DNA from: UBA974 sp002292405
GTDB lineage: Bacteria > Bacteroidota > Bacteroidia > Flavobacteriales_D > Sanyastnellaceae
DNA length: 64,000 nt
Direction: 5' to 3'
NCBI GenBank assembly: GCA_943842425.1
Contig: CALTBR010000003.1
Span: 558,001 to 622,000, forward strand
The notes under the pieces were generated by a model. It saw only the letters and a list, made by a program, of their open reading frames with translations. It did not search any database and was not told where the DNA came from. Both the position numbers and the translations under genes were made by a program. Below, piece after piece: positions 26,627-35,907 of this stretch (its first letter is position 1; each line of letters starts with the position of its first letter).

Positions 26627-28042
26627 ATGATAAAAAATATATTTGCCGGCTGCCTGTTATGTACAGCATTCGGTTTTTCTGATTCTTTAGCTCAAACATC
26701 AACTCCCTCCGACTCCGCACTTATCCGCTCCATCTACGATGAAGTACTGACCAATGGCGAGGCCTATTCAAATCTTCGCACTCTGACGAAGACCATCGGA
26801 CACAGATTAAGCGGATCTCCAGAAGCTGACCGAGCTATGGTTTGGGGTGCAGACTTACTTCGATTGTACGGAGCTGACTCTGTCTTTGTGATGCCCGTAG
26901 TCGTTCCAAGTTGGACCAGAGGAGATATTGCTTCAGCTTATGTTACACTCTCAAATGGAGAACGTGAAAATTTACACATTACCGCTCTAGGTGGTTCTAT
27001 AGGGACTCCAGGAGATTCGATCATAACAGCAGGAATCATAGTCGTCAAACAACTAACCGATCTTGACACAATGGAAGCTGACTTTACAAAGGGTAAAATC
27101 GTTCTCTTCAACAGAGCCATGAACCCAGTACTGATTAATACAGGGTCTGCTTATGGAGGTGCTAATGACCAAAGAGGTCGTGGAGCCATCGCCGCCTCAC
27201 GTGTTGGAGCAATCGGAGCACTTGTAAGGTCTCTCACCCATTCTTTAGATACATTACCTCACACAGGCGCTATGTACTACTCAGAAGATGTAAAACGGAT
27301 TCCTGCAGCAGCTATTTCTACTGTTGATGCACGAAAGCTAGATGCACTATTCAAGGAAGATGCAAACCTAAGAGTCTCCTTTATCATGAATTGCACAGCT
27401 TTGCCCGATGTGGAGCAAGGAAATGTAATTGGAGAATGGACTGGTTCTGAATTTCCTAACGAAATAATAACCCTAGGTGGGCACCTCGATTCTTGGGACA
27501 TTGGCGAAGGAGCTCACGATGATGGAGCAGGAATTGTACATACTATAGAAGTCCTTAGAGCATTAAAAGCTGTAGGATATACACCTAGTAGAACAATACG
27601 TTTCGTGCTTTTTATCAATGAAGAAAATGGAAATAGAGGAGGTAAGAAATATGCTGAAATCGCCGCTCGTGAACTTGAAGCAGGCGAAAAAATTTACGTA
27701 GCTGCTATGGAATCAGATGCCGGGGGATTTAGTCCCAGGGGATTCAGTATGGACGCTTCAGATGACTTAGTTTCTCAGGTAAAAGAATGGGCGCCTTTAT
27801 TCGAGCCGTACAATATACATCGGTTTAAAAAAGGCTGGTCTGGAGTTGATATAGGTCCTTTAAAAGAACTAGCAAAAAGACCTCTATTGATAGGATTGGT
27901 CCCAGACGGACAAAGATATTTCGATTTTCACCACAGTTCTTCAGATGTTTTTGAGAACGTCCACAAACGTGAGTTAGAATTAGGTGCAGGAACAATGGCT
28001 TCTATGATTATGCTCATAGATAAATATATTCCTGCACCTTAA
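26627..28042 (+). CDS. Secreted M28-family zinc peptidase (carboxypeptidase Q-like)
   Basis: A 471-residue protein with a signal peptide ending SLAQT. The zinc-site elements of M28 are present: GGHLDSWDIGEGAHDDGAG, the acidic pair in NEENG, ESDAGG, and a late HHSSSD. A protease-associated insertion lies at about 130-250. Such enzymes cleave peptides from the terminus and are mostly periplasmic or secreted. Length matches CPQ-like members. It converges on the first gene of the glucan locus after 23 bases. Confidence 0.92.
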   Translation: MIKNIFAGCLLCTAFGFSDSLAQTSTPSDSALIRSIYDEVLTNGEAYSNLRTLTKTIGHRLSGSPEADRAMVWGADLLRLYGADSVFVMPVVVPSWTRGDIASAYVTLSNGERENLHITALGGSIGTPGDSIITAGIIVVKQLTDLDTMEADFTKGKIVLFNRAMNPVLINTGSAYGGANDQRGRGAIAASRVGAIGALVRSLTHSLDTLPHTGAMYYSEDVKRIPAAAISTVDARKLDALFKEDANLRVSFIMNCTALPDVEQGNVIGEWTGSEFPNEIITLGGHLDSWDIGEGAHDDGAGIVHTIEVLRALKAVGYTPSRTIRFVLFINEENGNRGGKKYAEIAARELEAGEKIYVAAMESDAGGFSPRGFSMDASDDLVSQVKEWAPLFEPYNIHRFKKGWSGVDIGPLKELAKRPLLIGLVPDGQRYFDFHHSSSDVFENVHKRELELGAGTMASMIMLIDKYIPAP

Positions 28043-28065
28043 CTCTATGATTAATCTTTAAATAA

Positions 28066-31000
28066 TCACTCACAAACGTTACCGAAGCCAGATAGTAATA
28101 GTAATAGATCTGAAGTTCCCGCAAGTCCATCTCCATCAAGGTCACCTAAACAATCCGCAGCAAAAAGACAAGATCCATCGTCGTCATTTGCAAGAGCATT
28201 GTAGTTGTCTGCATTTGAATACATACATCCTAAAACTATCTCGACACAATCACCACATTGACCATAAACATTTGACACATCTCCTGAACCTACTACCCAT
28301 TGTCTATTTGCGTAAGACCAGTAATCCGTAATTGGCGCACATGACCAATCTTCAGAAGCTGTGCTTGATGCAACTAGATCCTCCTGAACACCATCTACAA
28401 CTAATAAATATTCCATATTGTCAGTTGGTGCAGGATCAAATGTAAATGTCCAAGTACCGTCTCCATTATCAGAAGCGGCTGGGCCTGCATTTGGATCCCA
28501 GCCCCACCAAGGACCAGTCATTCTTACTTCTGAAGCTGCATCACATACGGTTGTAGTGATCGTTAACATTGATGATGTATAAGTACATGAACCATCATCT
28601 GTCGTTGCAGCAGAATCATAATTGTCTGCCGCTGCATCAGTACATCCACTAATATCTAGTGAACCATCTGTACAAGCTGTTCCTCCATAACTCTCACATA
28701 GATCTGCACCGAAATCTGCATTGAAGGGACCAAATCCATCTATATAAATACATCCCCATTCTGGGATATCATCACATGAAGCATAAATACAAATTAAGTT
28801 TCCATATTGATCATAAGCTTGAGAAGTTGCAGAAGCATCATAGTTTGTTGCATTTACATCAATACAACCTAATACATCAGAACAACCTGGAGTCAATGTA
28901 GATGTTGTTACTGTTCCAGCATCTCCTGCTGTAACGACAACATTCGCACCAACACAACCGTCACCCCATTGCATTCCCCATCCTGAATAACCATCGGCTT
29001 CTCCACTTACGGCAACAACATATTCAAAAGTAGTCCCGGGTTCTATCTCAAGAGATCCAGTGTAAACCCCATCACCATCTTCATCAAAAAGCTCAACTCC
29101 AAATCCGTTCCAACCATTCCATGAACCATTTACAGTGACAAGTGCGTATTCAGCACTTGGTTGATCGACACCGTTCATGTCCACAACAAATTCAATTGTT
29201 GCTGTTGTAGATTCACCCTCACATGATCCACAAGTACCATACGTATTTGAAACATCTCCAGAACCTACTACCCATTGTCTATTTGCGTAAGACCAGTAAT
29301 CAGTTAAAGGTGTGCAAGACCAATCATCCGAAGCTGTACCTGAAGTAACTAAATCTTCTTGAACTCCATCTACAACTAACAAATACTCCATGTTATCTGT
29401 TGGAGCAGGATCAAATGTAAAGGTCCAAGAACCATCGCCATTGTCCGAAGCAGCTGGACCAGCAGCTGGATCCCAACCCCACCATGGACCAGTCATTGCA
29501 ACTGAAGTAGCTGCATTGCAAACAGTAGTCGTTATTGTAAGTGCTGTAGATTCTACTTCACATGCTCCACATGTACCATACGTATTTGAGACATCTCCTG
29601 AACCCACTACCCATTGTCTGTTTGCATAAGACCAGTAATCAGTTAATGGTGTACAAGACCAATCATCTGAAGCTGTACTTCCAGCAACTAAATCTTCCTG
29701 AACTCCATCTACAACTAACAAATACTCCATGTTATCTGTTGGAGCAGGATCAAATGTAAAGGTCCAAGATCCATCGCCATTGTCCGAAGCAACTGGACCA
29801 GCAGCTGGGTCCCAACCCCACCATGGACCAGTCATTGCAACTGAAGTAGCCGCATTGCAGACAGTGGTCGTTATTGTAAGTACTACAGCGTCTGTACAAG
29901 ATCCGTCATCTATCGTAGCATCTGGATTATAGTTTGCTGATGATTCATCTGTACAACCTGATATCTCTGCATTTGGATCCTCACAAGGCATTCCTCCATA
30001 ACTAACACATAGTGCTGCATTAAACTCAGCATTGAAAGCACCAAAGCCATCAGAATATATACATCCATACTCTGGGATATCATCGCATGAAGCATAAACA
30101 CAGCTTAAGTTCCCGTATTGATCGTATGCTTGAGCTGTTGCATCTGGGGTATAGTTATCTGCATTAACATCAAGACAACCTAAAACATCAGCACAACCAG
30201 GAGTCAATGTAGATGTTGTTACTGATCCGGCATCTCCTGCTGTTACGGTTACATTTGTATTCAAACAACCATCACCCCATTGTAATCCCCAGCCAGAATA
30301 AGCATCAGCCTCTCCACTAACGGCAACAACATATTCAAAAGTAGTCCCGGGTTCTATCTCAAGAGATCCAGTGTAAACGCCATTACCATCTTCGTCAAAA
30401 AGCTCAACTCCAAATCCGTTCCAACCATTCCAAGAACCATTTACAGTGACTAGCGCGTATTCAGCACTTGGCTGATCAACACCGTTCATGTCTACAACAA
30501 ATTCAACCGTTGCTAATGGCACCACACAAGATCCGTCGTCTATCGTAGCAGAAGAATCAAAGTTTGTTGCTGTAGGATCTGTACAGCCATATACTTCAGA
30601 TGATGAAAATGAAGCCGTAACTGAGACATCAGTTAACGAAACTGGGGCGTCTGGAGTGGTTACATACAATAAGAATGAACTATATGTGTTTGTACCCTGA
30701 GAAGGAATGTCGATCGAGTAAGAAGCACCACCCTCACCACTAACAGTTACAGGAAGTGTGTTGAAACTAGGTTCTGTATCTGGGTATGGATTATATTCAA
30801 AACGGAAATAGACATCAGCATCTGTTCCAGTAGTTGCACCTGTAAAAGTAATTGCACCACCATTTACAAAACTTAATGGATAAAGACTTACATCTTCATT
30901 GGCAAAACCTGCCCAAGGTTGTGAACCAGAAGGAGCATTGTAGAAGTTACCATCATATACTGTACCTCCGAACACGCCTGTGAATTCAACATCTGTAAAT

Positions 31001-31086
31001 GTAGTTTCTTGAGCATTAGAAGAAACAGAGATAAATACAATAAAAATTAGTGTGAACAGTGCGGAAAATATAGTTTTATAAGTCAT
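28066..31086 (-). CDS. Multimodular secreted glycan-binding protein with dockerin-like tail
   Basis: A 1006-residue secreted protein (signal ends near SSNAQ). Residues 27-160 form a domain shared with three other proteins here. Then come Cys-framed GCTD...DDGSC motifs (167-187, 378-397, 814-834, 953-973), two copies of a beta-sandwich module (192-299, 628-735) beginning VEFVVDMNG, and three copies of another module of about 107 residues (403-509, 516-622, 841-947) containing MTGPWWGWDP and YLLVVDGVQEDL. These resemble starch-binding-like folds. The end (978-1006) is dockerin-like (GDLDGDGLAGTSDLLLLL). No catalytic motif is seen. Capture of glucan on the surface is inferred. Confidence 0.75.
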   Translation of the reverse strand: MTYKTIFSALFTLIFIVFISVSSNAQETTFTDVEFTGVFGGTVYDGNFYNAPSGSQPWAGFANEDVSLYPLSFVNGGAITFTGATTGTDADVYFRFEYNPYPDTEPSFNTLPVTVSGEGGASYSIDIPSQGTNTYSSFLLYVTTPDAPVSLTDVSVTASFSSSEVYGCTDPTATNFDSSATIDDGSCVVPLATVEFVVDMNGVDQPSAEYALVTVNGSWNGWNGFGVELFDEDGNGVYTGSLEIEPGTTFEYVVAVSGEADAYSGWGLQWGDGCLNTNVTVTAGDAGSVTTSTLTPGCADVLGCLDVNADNYTPDATAQAYDQYGNLSCVYASCDDIPEYGCIYSDGFGAFNAEFNAALCVSYGGMPCEDPNAEISGCTDESSANYNPDATIDDGSCTDAVVLTITTTVCNAATSVAMTGPWWGWDPAAGPVASDNGDGSWTFTFDPAPTDNMEYLLVVDGVQEDLVAGSTASDDWSCTPLTDYWSYANRQWVVGSGDVSNTYGTCGACEVESTALTITTTVCNAATSVAMTGPWWGWDPAAGPAASDNGDGSWTFTFDPAPTDNMEYLLVVDGVQEDLVTSGTASDDWSCTPLTDYWSYANRQWVVGSGDVSNTYGTCGSCEGESTTATIEFVVDMNGVDQPSAEYALVTVNGSWNGWNGFGVELFDEDGDGVYTGSLEIEPGTTFEYVVAVSGEADGYSGWGMQWGDGCVGANVVVTAGDAGTVTTSTLTPGCSDVLGCIDVNATNYDASATSQAYDQYGNLICIYASCDDIPEWGCIYIDGFGPFNADFGADLCESYGGTACTDGSLDISGCTDAAADNYDSAATTDDGSCTYTSSMLTITTTVCDAASEVRMTGPWWGWDPNAGPAASDNGDGTWTFTFDPAPTDNMEYLLVVDGVQEDLVASSTASEDWSCAPITDYWSYANRQWVVGSGDVSNVYGQCGDCVEIVLGCMYSNADNYNALANDDDGSCLFAADCLGDLDGDGLAGTSDLLLLLSGFGNVCE
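28246..30513 (-). repeat. Internal segmental duplications coding for repeated modules
   Basis: Module A is coded at 30190-30513 and 28882-29205; module B at 29560-29880, 29221-29547 and 28246-28569. The first two B copies are adjacent, with a period of 113 codons (339 bases), and nearly identical in DNA by eye, including many silent positions. This points to recent tandem duplication. Confidence 0.8.
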
Positions 31087-31120
31087 AATGAATAAAATTT
31101 ATTAATGAAATTGTTTTAAA

Positions 31121-31139
31121 TATTGTAAAATGTACAATA
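31121..31139. promoter_or_regulatory. 19-bp operator-like palindrome, site 1
   Basis: Perfect inverted repeat TATTGTA-aaatg-TACAATA followed by AGT, 35 bases upstream of the start of the multimodular binding protein at 31086. The same pattern occurs upstream of three other genes coding for proteins with the same first domain. Confidence 0.65.
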
Positions 31140-31270
31140 AGTAATCTTTTAGTAAATATATAGTAAAATGTATAAAATGTATGACTTTAACATAAAAAAA
31201 TTAAATTTATAGCTAAGTATATTCGCAACACTATCAATTGCAAAGTAGCACTATGGCTCAATTTTCTCAG

Positions 31271-31969
31271 TTACATTCTGAACAAATAATTTTCTTCTTC
31301 TACAAGTTCCGAATATCGATCAGAATCAAATTTGAATAGCCTCGCTGGTCGATGCTTTACATTGAATTGCTTCTCGTTAAGATCAATAAGCGGAATAGAC
31401 TTGATTTTTTTACGAAAATTGGCTTTATCTAGCTCTGAGTCAAATGAATATTCATACAACTGTTGCATTTCATTAAGTGTAAACTTCTCAGGCAACAAAT
31501 CAAAACATATAGGTTTACGCTTCAACTTTTGACACAGAAGCTCAAAAGTAGATTCTATAATTTCATTGTGGTCAAATGCAAGTTGAGGAATATCTCGAAC
31601 AGGCAACCAGTTAACCTCTTCGGCCCAAGAGTCTGCAATAGCATGAACATCTTGTTTTCTTACCAATGCAAAATAAGCATTTGTAATTACACGTCCTTGT
31701 GGATGTCTATCAGGTTTTCCGAATGTTTGTCCTTGGTGAAGCTTAACTCCCTCAACTTTAGTTAATTCTGTTAGGATCCTACTTGCAGCAGATGATAAAT
31801 CTTCATCAGGATATACAAGGTCACCAGGAATGGCCCATTCTCCTATAAAAGGCTTCATTGCTCTTTTAATTAATAAAGCGTGAATCATACCTTTTTCATA
31901 TCCAAAAATAACGCAATCCAAGGAAAAGGCGTAAGAGAAAAAATTATCAAACTTTATTTTATAAGCCAT
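31271..31969 (-). CDS. Nudix-domain transcription regulator (NrtR/AraR-like)
   Basis: A 232-residue protein with an N-terminal Nudix fold (about 10-145: LDCVIFGYEKG, LIKRAMKPFIGEWAIPGD) and a C-terminal winged-helix region (about 150-230: FTLNEMQQLYEYSF, ANFRKKIKSI, VKHRPARLFKFD). This is the NrtR-like layout, in which Nudix serves as ligand sensor. The Nudix box is degenerate: RILTELT replaces the catalytic REUxEE, so hydrolase activity is unlikely. In Bacteroidota, related proteins regulate sugar genes. It lies inside the glucan locus and is the best candidate reader of the 19-bp palindromes. Direct binding is inference. Confidence 0.85.
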   Translation of the reverse strand: MAYKIKFDNFFSYAFSLDCVIFGYEKGMIHALLIKRAMKPFIGEWAIPGDLVYPDEDLSSAASRILTELTKVEGVKLHQGQTFGKPDRHPQGRVITNAYFALVRKQDVHAIADSWAEEVNWLPVRDIPQLAFDHNEIIESTFELLCQKLKRKPICFDLLPEKFTLNEMQQLYEYSFDSELDKANFRKKIKSIPLIDLNEKQFNVKHRPARLFKFDSDRYSELVEEENYLFRM

Positions 31970-32074
31970 TACTTCTTGTTTTAATTTAAAATCTTTCTAC
32001 AATTAACCTACAATAACATTAAACAATCTTGGCTCCCTGACATGATTCTCTTCAACATTCACAAATGCCAAATC

Positions 32075-32224
32075 TTACCGCGAAATTAGTGATTTCACAA
32101 TTGAAAAACTCGAAAACTCAGAGGTGGTATAACTAAATCCAAAGTCCAATGGCGGTTTATACGCCTTAAGTCCATTAGACTTGCATCGGTCTACAATTCT
32201 AGGATGGTCATAGACAAGTTTCAT
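32075..32224 (-). CDS. Possible small ORF (49 aa) downstream of GH16 gene
   Basis: An ORF starting 11 bases after the GH16 stop, beginning MKLVYDHPRIVDRC and ending VKSLISR. There is no signal, membrane segment or known domain. It may be a remnant of a longer gene or a real small protein co-transcribed with the GH16 gene. Apart from it, the 265-base gap shows only two TACAAT-type half sites (near 31995-32010). Confidence 0.25.
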   Translation of the reverse strand: MKLVYDHPRIVDRCKSNGLKAYKPPLDFGFSYTTSEFSSFSIVKSLISR

Positions 32225-32234
32225 ATTAAATCAT

Positions 32235-33887
32235 TTAACACTCGGCGCCAAATGCAGCTAAAATCATCAATATGTCTGTAACATTAATAACTCCATCGAT
32301 GTTAATGTCATTCACACACACACTAGCACAGCCATATTCAGTAAGAACAAGAAGTATATCTGTCACTGTAACAAGGCCATCATTATCTACATCTTCACTA
32401 CATCCAGCATTTTCTTGATATACTCGAACATAATCCACAAGCATAACGGAAGGAAATTGTGTAGAAGCATTGGGCGATCCAGGCCAATTACCACCAACAG
32501 CAAGGTTGATTAGAAAAAAAAATGGTTCATGAAACTCTTCCTTGGAGACAGAGTTCGAGCTTATATCCGCCTCATAATACATTGAATCATTCAGAAACCA
32601 TTTAATACTTAAAGGAGACCACTCAATACTGTAAACATTAAATTCTCCTGCATTACATACAGCAGAACCGCCTGAATATTGGTGACCGTTGTTGTTGTAA
32701 TGATGTGTTCCATGAATTATGGCCTCCGTATTAATATGTTCCATGATATCAATTTCACCACATTGAGGCCAGCTAACATTATCAATATTTCCGCCCAACA
32801 TCCAGAAAGCAGGCCAAAGGCCTTGACCAATTGGAACTTGAATTCTTGCGTCCACCCTACCATACATAAACTCAAATAATCCTTTTGATTTAATTCTAGC
32901 AGATGTGTAATTGGCGGCTCCAAATTGTTCATTCCTTGCTGTAATTTTTAAATAGCCATTATCTAACATCACGTTTGAAATACTATTTGTATAGTATTGT
33001 AATTCATTATTACCCCAACCCCATGATCCTTGACCAATATCATAATCCCACTTGGTAGGATCTAAATTCGAAGCTTCAAATTCATCAGACCAAACTAAAC
33101 CTGTTTGATAATTGCAAGAACCATCATCATTTGTAGCGTTCGGATTATAATTATTTGCAGCTGCATCGGTACAACCTTCCGTTTCACCTGTACAAGGAGT
33201 TCCTCCGTATAATTCACACTCAGATGAACCAAACCAGTCGTTAAAAAGACCAAATGAATTCGAATACATACATCCATTGCCAGGAGTATTTGCACACGAG
33301 TCATAAGTACACATTATATTTCCATTCTGATCCATTAATTGAGATGTTGCATTTACATTATAATCAACCGCTAAAGGATCTATACATCCGTAAACATCAG
33401 TTGATGAAAATGTAGCCGTAAGAGAGACATCTGTTAATGAAACTGGAGAGTCAGGAGTAGCTACGTACATCAGAAATGAACTGTATGTATTTGTACCCTG
33501 AGAGGGGAGTTCGATAGAATAAGGGGCATCATCCATTCCACTGACAGTAACAGAGACTGTATTAAAACTTGGCTCCGTATCTGGGTATGGATTATACTCA
33601 AATCTAAAATAGACTTCAGTGTCTGTTCCTGCCGTTGAACCCGTAAAGGTAATTTCACCACCATCTGCAAAGGTTATTGGATAAATACTCAAATCTTCAT
33701 TTGCAAAACCACCCCAAACTTCAGAACCTGAAGGGAAGGTATAATAATTCCCATCATAGTTTGTTCCACCAAATACACCGGAGAATACAACCCCTGAATA
33801 GATAGTTTCTTGTGCGTAAGTATAAACTGAAGCACTAACTAAAAGTAAAAAAGAAAGAGTTTTAAAATATCGATATTTATGGTACAT
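32235..33887 (-). CDS. Secreted GH16 beta-glucanase (laminarinase-like) with dockerin-like tail
   Basis: A 550-residue enzyme: signal peptide ending TYAQ, the shared N-terminal domain (27-160), Cys-framed motifs (about 167-260), a GH16 catalytic domain (262-491) with the nucleophile/acid site EIDIMEH (E378, D380, E383), and two dockerin-like loops at the C-terminus (about 496-550: DVDNDGLVTVTD and DINIDGVINVTD). GH16 members with this site cut beta-1,3 or mixed-linkage glucans by retention. With GH3 and the Sus genes nearby, laminarin is the likely substrate. A 19-bp palindrome lies 35 bases upstream. Confidence 0.92.
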   Translation of the reverse strand: MYHKYRYFKTLSFLLLVSASVYTYAQETIYSGVVFSGVFGGTNYDGNYYTFPSGSEVWGGFANEDLSIYPITFADGGEITFTGSTAGTDTEVYFRFEYNPYPDTEPSFNTVSVTVSGMDDAPYSIELPSQGTNTYSSFLMYVATPDSPVSLTDVSLTATFSSTDVYGCIDPLAVDYNVNATSQLMDQNGNIMCTYDSCANTPGNGCMYSNSFGLFNDWFGSSECELYGGTPCTGETEGCTDAAANNYNPNATNDDGSCNYQTGLVWSDEFEASNLDPTKWDYDIGQGSWGWGNNELQYYTNSISNVMLDNGYLKITARNEQFGAANYTSARIKSKGLFEFMYGRVDARIQVPIGQGLWPAFWMLGGNIDNVSWPQCGEIDIMEHINTEAIIHGTHHYNNNGHQYSGGSAVCNAGEFNVYSIEWSPLSIKWFLNDSMYYEADISSNSVSKEEFHEPFFFLINLAVGGNWPGSPNASTQFPSVMLVDYVRVYQENAGCSEDVDNDGLVTVTDILLVLTEYGCASVCVNDINIDGVINVTDILMILAAFGAEC

Positions 33888-33921
33888 GGTTTAATTATTC
33901 GTAAACAATCATTGTATAATA

Positions 33922-33940
33922 TATAGTATATCATACCATA
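33922..33940. promoter_or_regulatory. 19-bp operator-like palindrome, site 4 (one mismatch)
   Basis: TATAGTA-tatca-TACCATA followed by AGT, 35 bases upstream of the GH16 start. One arm position is unpaired. Confidence 0.55.
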
Positions 33941-34039
33941 AGTACGATTCTTATATAATTATTACTACAATTACTTACTTTTTTCTCAACGCACAAATGA
34001 GACATTTGAAAACGTCCAAGAAAAATGGTTTATAATGTG

Positions 34040-35833
34040 TTAATGCTGAATCGACAACCTAAGGAAAGAGACACCATGATCATTGCTGAGCATTATCGTA
34101 TACGTCCCAACTAAAAGGTATGATAAATCGAGGCTTATAGTGCTTTGTAAAATCATGTAATCCTGAGCCAATACCATTCTTCCCGTAGCGTCAAAAACCT
34201 GCATACTTAATTCTTCCAACTCTGAGCTAATTTGTATTGTGACCTCTCCTGATGTTGGATTTGGAAACATTTCAAAAGCAAGCGGATCAAGCTCGTTCAA
34301 CCCTGTCTGAAATACTTCTGATGAAGCAGTACATCCGTTTTCATCCGTTACATTAACCGTGTAGATGTCAAATTCCTGAATAGACTCTATATTATTAACT
34401 ACAACTCCATCTGAATCAGTCCAAACAATAACAACCTGACCAACTCCACCTGATGTTGTTACAGTACCTACACCTATTCCATCTTCATAAGTAATAGAAG
34501 CAAGTGTAATAACTAAATAACAACAAGAACCATCATCATCAGTCGCATCCATATTGTAGTTTGAAGCCACAGAATCTGTACAACCATCAATCTCTAACTC
34601 ATCACAAACGCTATCGCCGTCATTATCATTTAAACAGTCACCATTGCAATCATAAAACTCTACAGGGTATATACAAGAAGCATCGTCATAAGTAGCTAAC
34701 GGATCATAGTTACAAGCTGTCATATCTATACAACCATAATCAGCACCTAATCCACCAAACATAACATCATCAAAATAATAAGTTGTTTCTCCAGCTACCG
34801 AACCCTCTGTTCCAAAATTAAAAAAGATAGAAGCCATATTATAAGTCCAACCCCAATCCAAACCAACACTCAATAACTCTGTGCCAGGAGCTTGATTTAT
34901 AAAATCAAATTCTAACACTTCCCATTCTCCTGAAACAGTTGTATTTGATTCCGTTTCACACGTATGAGTAGGATCATTTGAATCTTCTACTTTCAATCGA
35001 ATCGGCGTGCCCGCTTCTGGAGACCACACACGAACAGTCATTTTTGAATCTGTTAAGGATAAAGGAATGTCTGTTGAAAAACCGGCAGGAGTTCCTATAG
35101 TTGTCCCAGCCCAAGTTGCTGCTTGTGCTGTTTTCACAACTTGCATCACCATGTTAGGAGGATCAAACGGATCTGTGACTAACGTGGAGACATTGGCACC
35201 AAAGTCAGACATTGTATAATTGATTGTAGGATCTTCAAAAGTAACTGGAAGATCAATTTGTATTCCGTATTCACAAGAACCATCCTCAATCGTAGCATCT
35301 TCATTATAATTAGAAGCTGCAGTATCTGTACATCCAAAAACATCCGTTAATGAATATGTCGTTGTAAGAGAGACATCTGTTAATGAAACTGGGGAGTCAG
35401 GAGTAGCTACGTACAACAGAAATGAACTATATGTATTTGCACCCTGAGAGGGGAGTTCGATAGAATAAGGGGCATCATTCATTCCACTGACAGTAACAGA
35501 GACTGTGTTAAAACTTGGCTCCGTATCTGGGTATGTATTATACTCAAATCTAAAATAGACCTCAGCGTCTGTTCCTGCAGTTGAACCCGTAAAGGTGATT
35601 TCGCCACCATCTGTGAAGGTTAATGGATAAATGCTCACATCTTCATTTGCAAAGCCACCCCATACTTCAGAACCTGAAGGGAAGGTGTAATAATTTCCGT
35701 CATAAGTGGTTCCACCAAACGTACCAGTGAATTCAATATCTGTAAATGTCGTTTCTTGTGCGAGAGTAAAAACCGAAGCACTAACTAAAAATAGAAAAGA
35801 AAGTGCCTTGAAATATATAGCTTTATTGTACAT
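34040..35833 (-). CDS. Secreted carbohydrate-binding protein with T9SS tail
   Basis: A 597-residue protein: signal ending FTLAQ, shared N-terminal domain (27-160), GCTD...EDGSC motif (166-187), a CBM4/9-like jelly-roll region (about 193-368: NYTMSDFGANVS, LKVEDSNDPT, YYFDDVMFGG), two more Cys-framed motifs, a PKD-like or Ig-like segment, and a type A T9SS sorting domain (about 515-597: FEMFPNPTSGEVTIQI, LLVGTYTIML). No catalytic residues are seen. Similar jelly-rolls occur with laminarinases, so glucan binding is inferred. A perfect 19-bp palindrome precedes it. Confidence 0.8.
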   Translation of the reverse strand: MYNKAIYFKALSFLFLVSASVFTLAQETTFTDIEFTGTFGGTTYDGNYYTFPSGSEVWGGFANEDVSIYPLTFTDGGEITFTGSTAGTDAEVYFRFEYNTYPDTEPSFNTVSVTVSGMNDAPYSIELPSQGANTYSSFLLYVATPDSPVSLTDVSLTTTYSLTDVFGCTDTAASNYNEDATIEDGSCEYGIQIDLPVTFEDPTINYTMSDFGANVSTLVTDPFDPPNMVMQVVKTAQAATWAGTTIGTPAGFSTDIPLSLTDSKMTVRVWSPEAGTPIRLKVEDSNDPTHTCETESNTTVSGEWEVLEFDFINQAPGTELLSVGLDWGWTYNMASIFFNFGTEGSVAGETTYYFDDVMFGGLGADYGCIDMTACNYDPLATYDDASCIYPVEFYDCNGDCLNDNDGDSVCDELEIDGCTDSVASNYNMDATDDDGSCCYLVITLASITYEDGIGVGTVTTSGGVGQVVIVWTDSDGVVVNNIESIQEFDIYTVNVTDENGCTASSEVFQTGLNELDPLAFEMFPNPTSGEVTIQISSELEELSMQVFDATGRMVLAQDYMILQSTISLDLSYLLVGTYTIMLSNDHGVSFLRLSIQH

Positions 35834-35867
35834 GACTTAATTATTTGTAAATATTCAGAATCAAATC

Positions 35868-35886
35868 TATGGTAAAAAGTACCATA
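35868..35886. promoter_or_regulatory. 19-bp operator-like palindrome, site 3
   Basis: Perfect inverted repeat TATGGTA-aaaag-TACCATA followed by AGT, 35 bases upstream of the start at 35833. Both arms differ from sites 1 and 2 at the same base pair, so symmetry is kept by compensating changes. A -7 element TAGATTTG on the minus strand directly abuts its edge, which suggests repression. Confidence 0.65.
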
Positions 35887-35907
35887 AGTAGGTTTGCTGA
35901 AAATAAT

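Noticed and set aside
29390..29932. Open frames on the plus strand opposite the repeated modules
   Set aside because: They repeat exactly as the minus-strand modules do, have no start context or domain, and reflect the codon bias of the real gene on the minus strand.
31970..32060. Two TACAAT-type repeats upstream of the Nudix regulator gene as a possible autoregulatory site
   Set aside because: They are direct, not inverted, repeats with wrong spacing, so they do not match the 19-bp palindrome.
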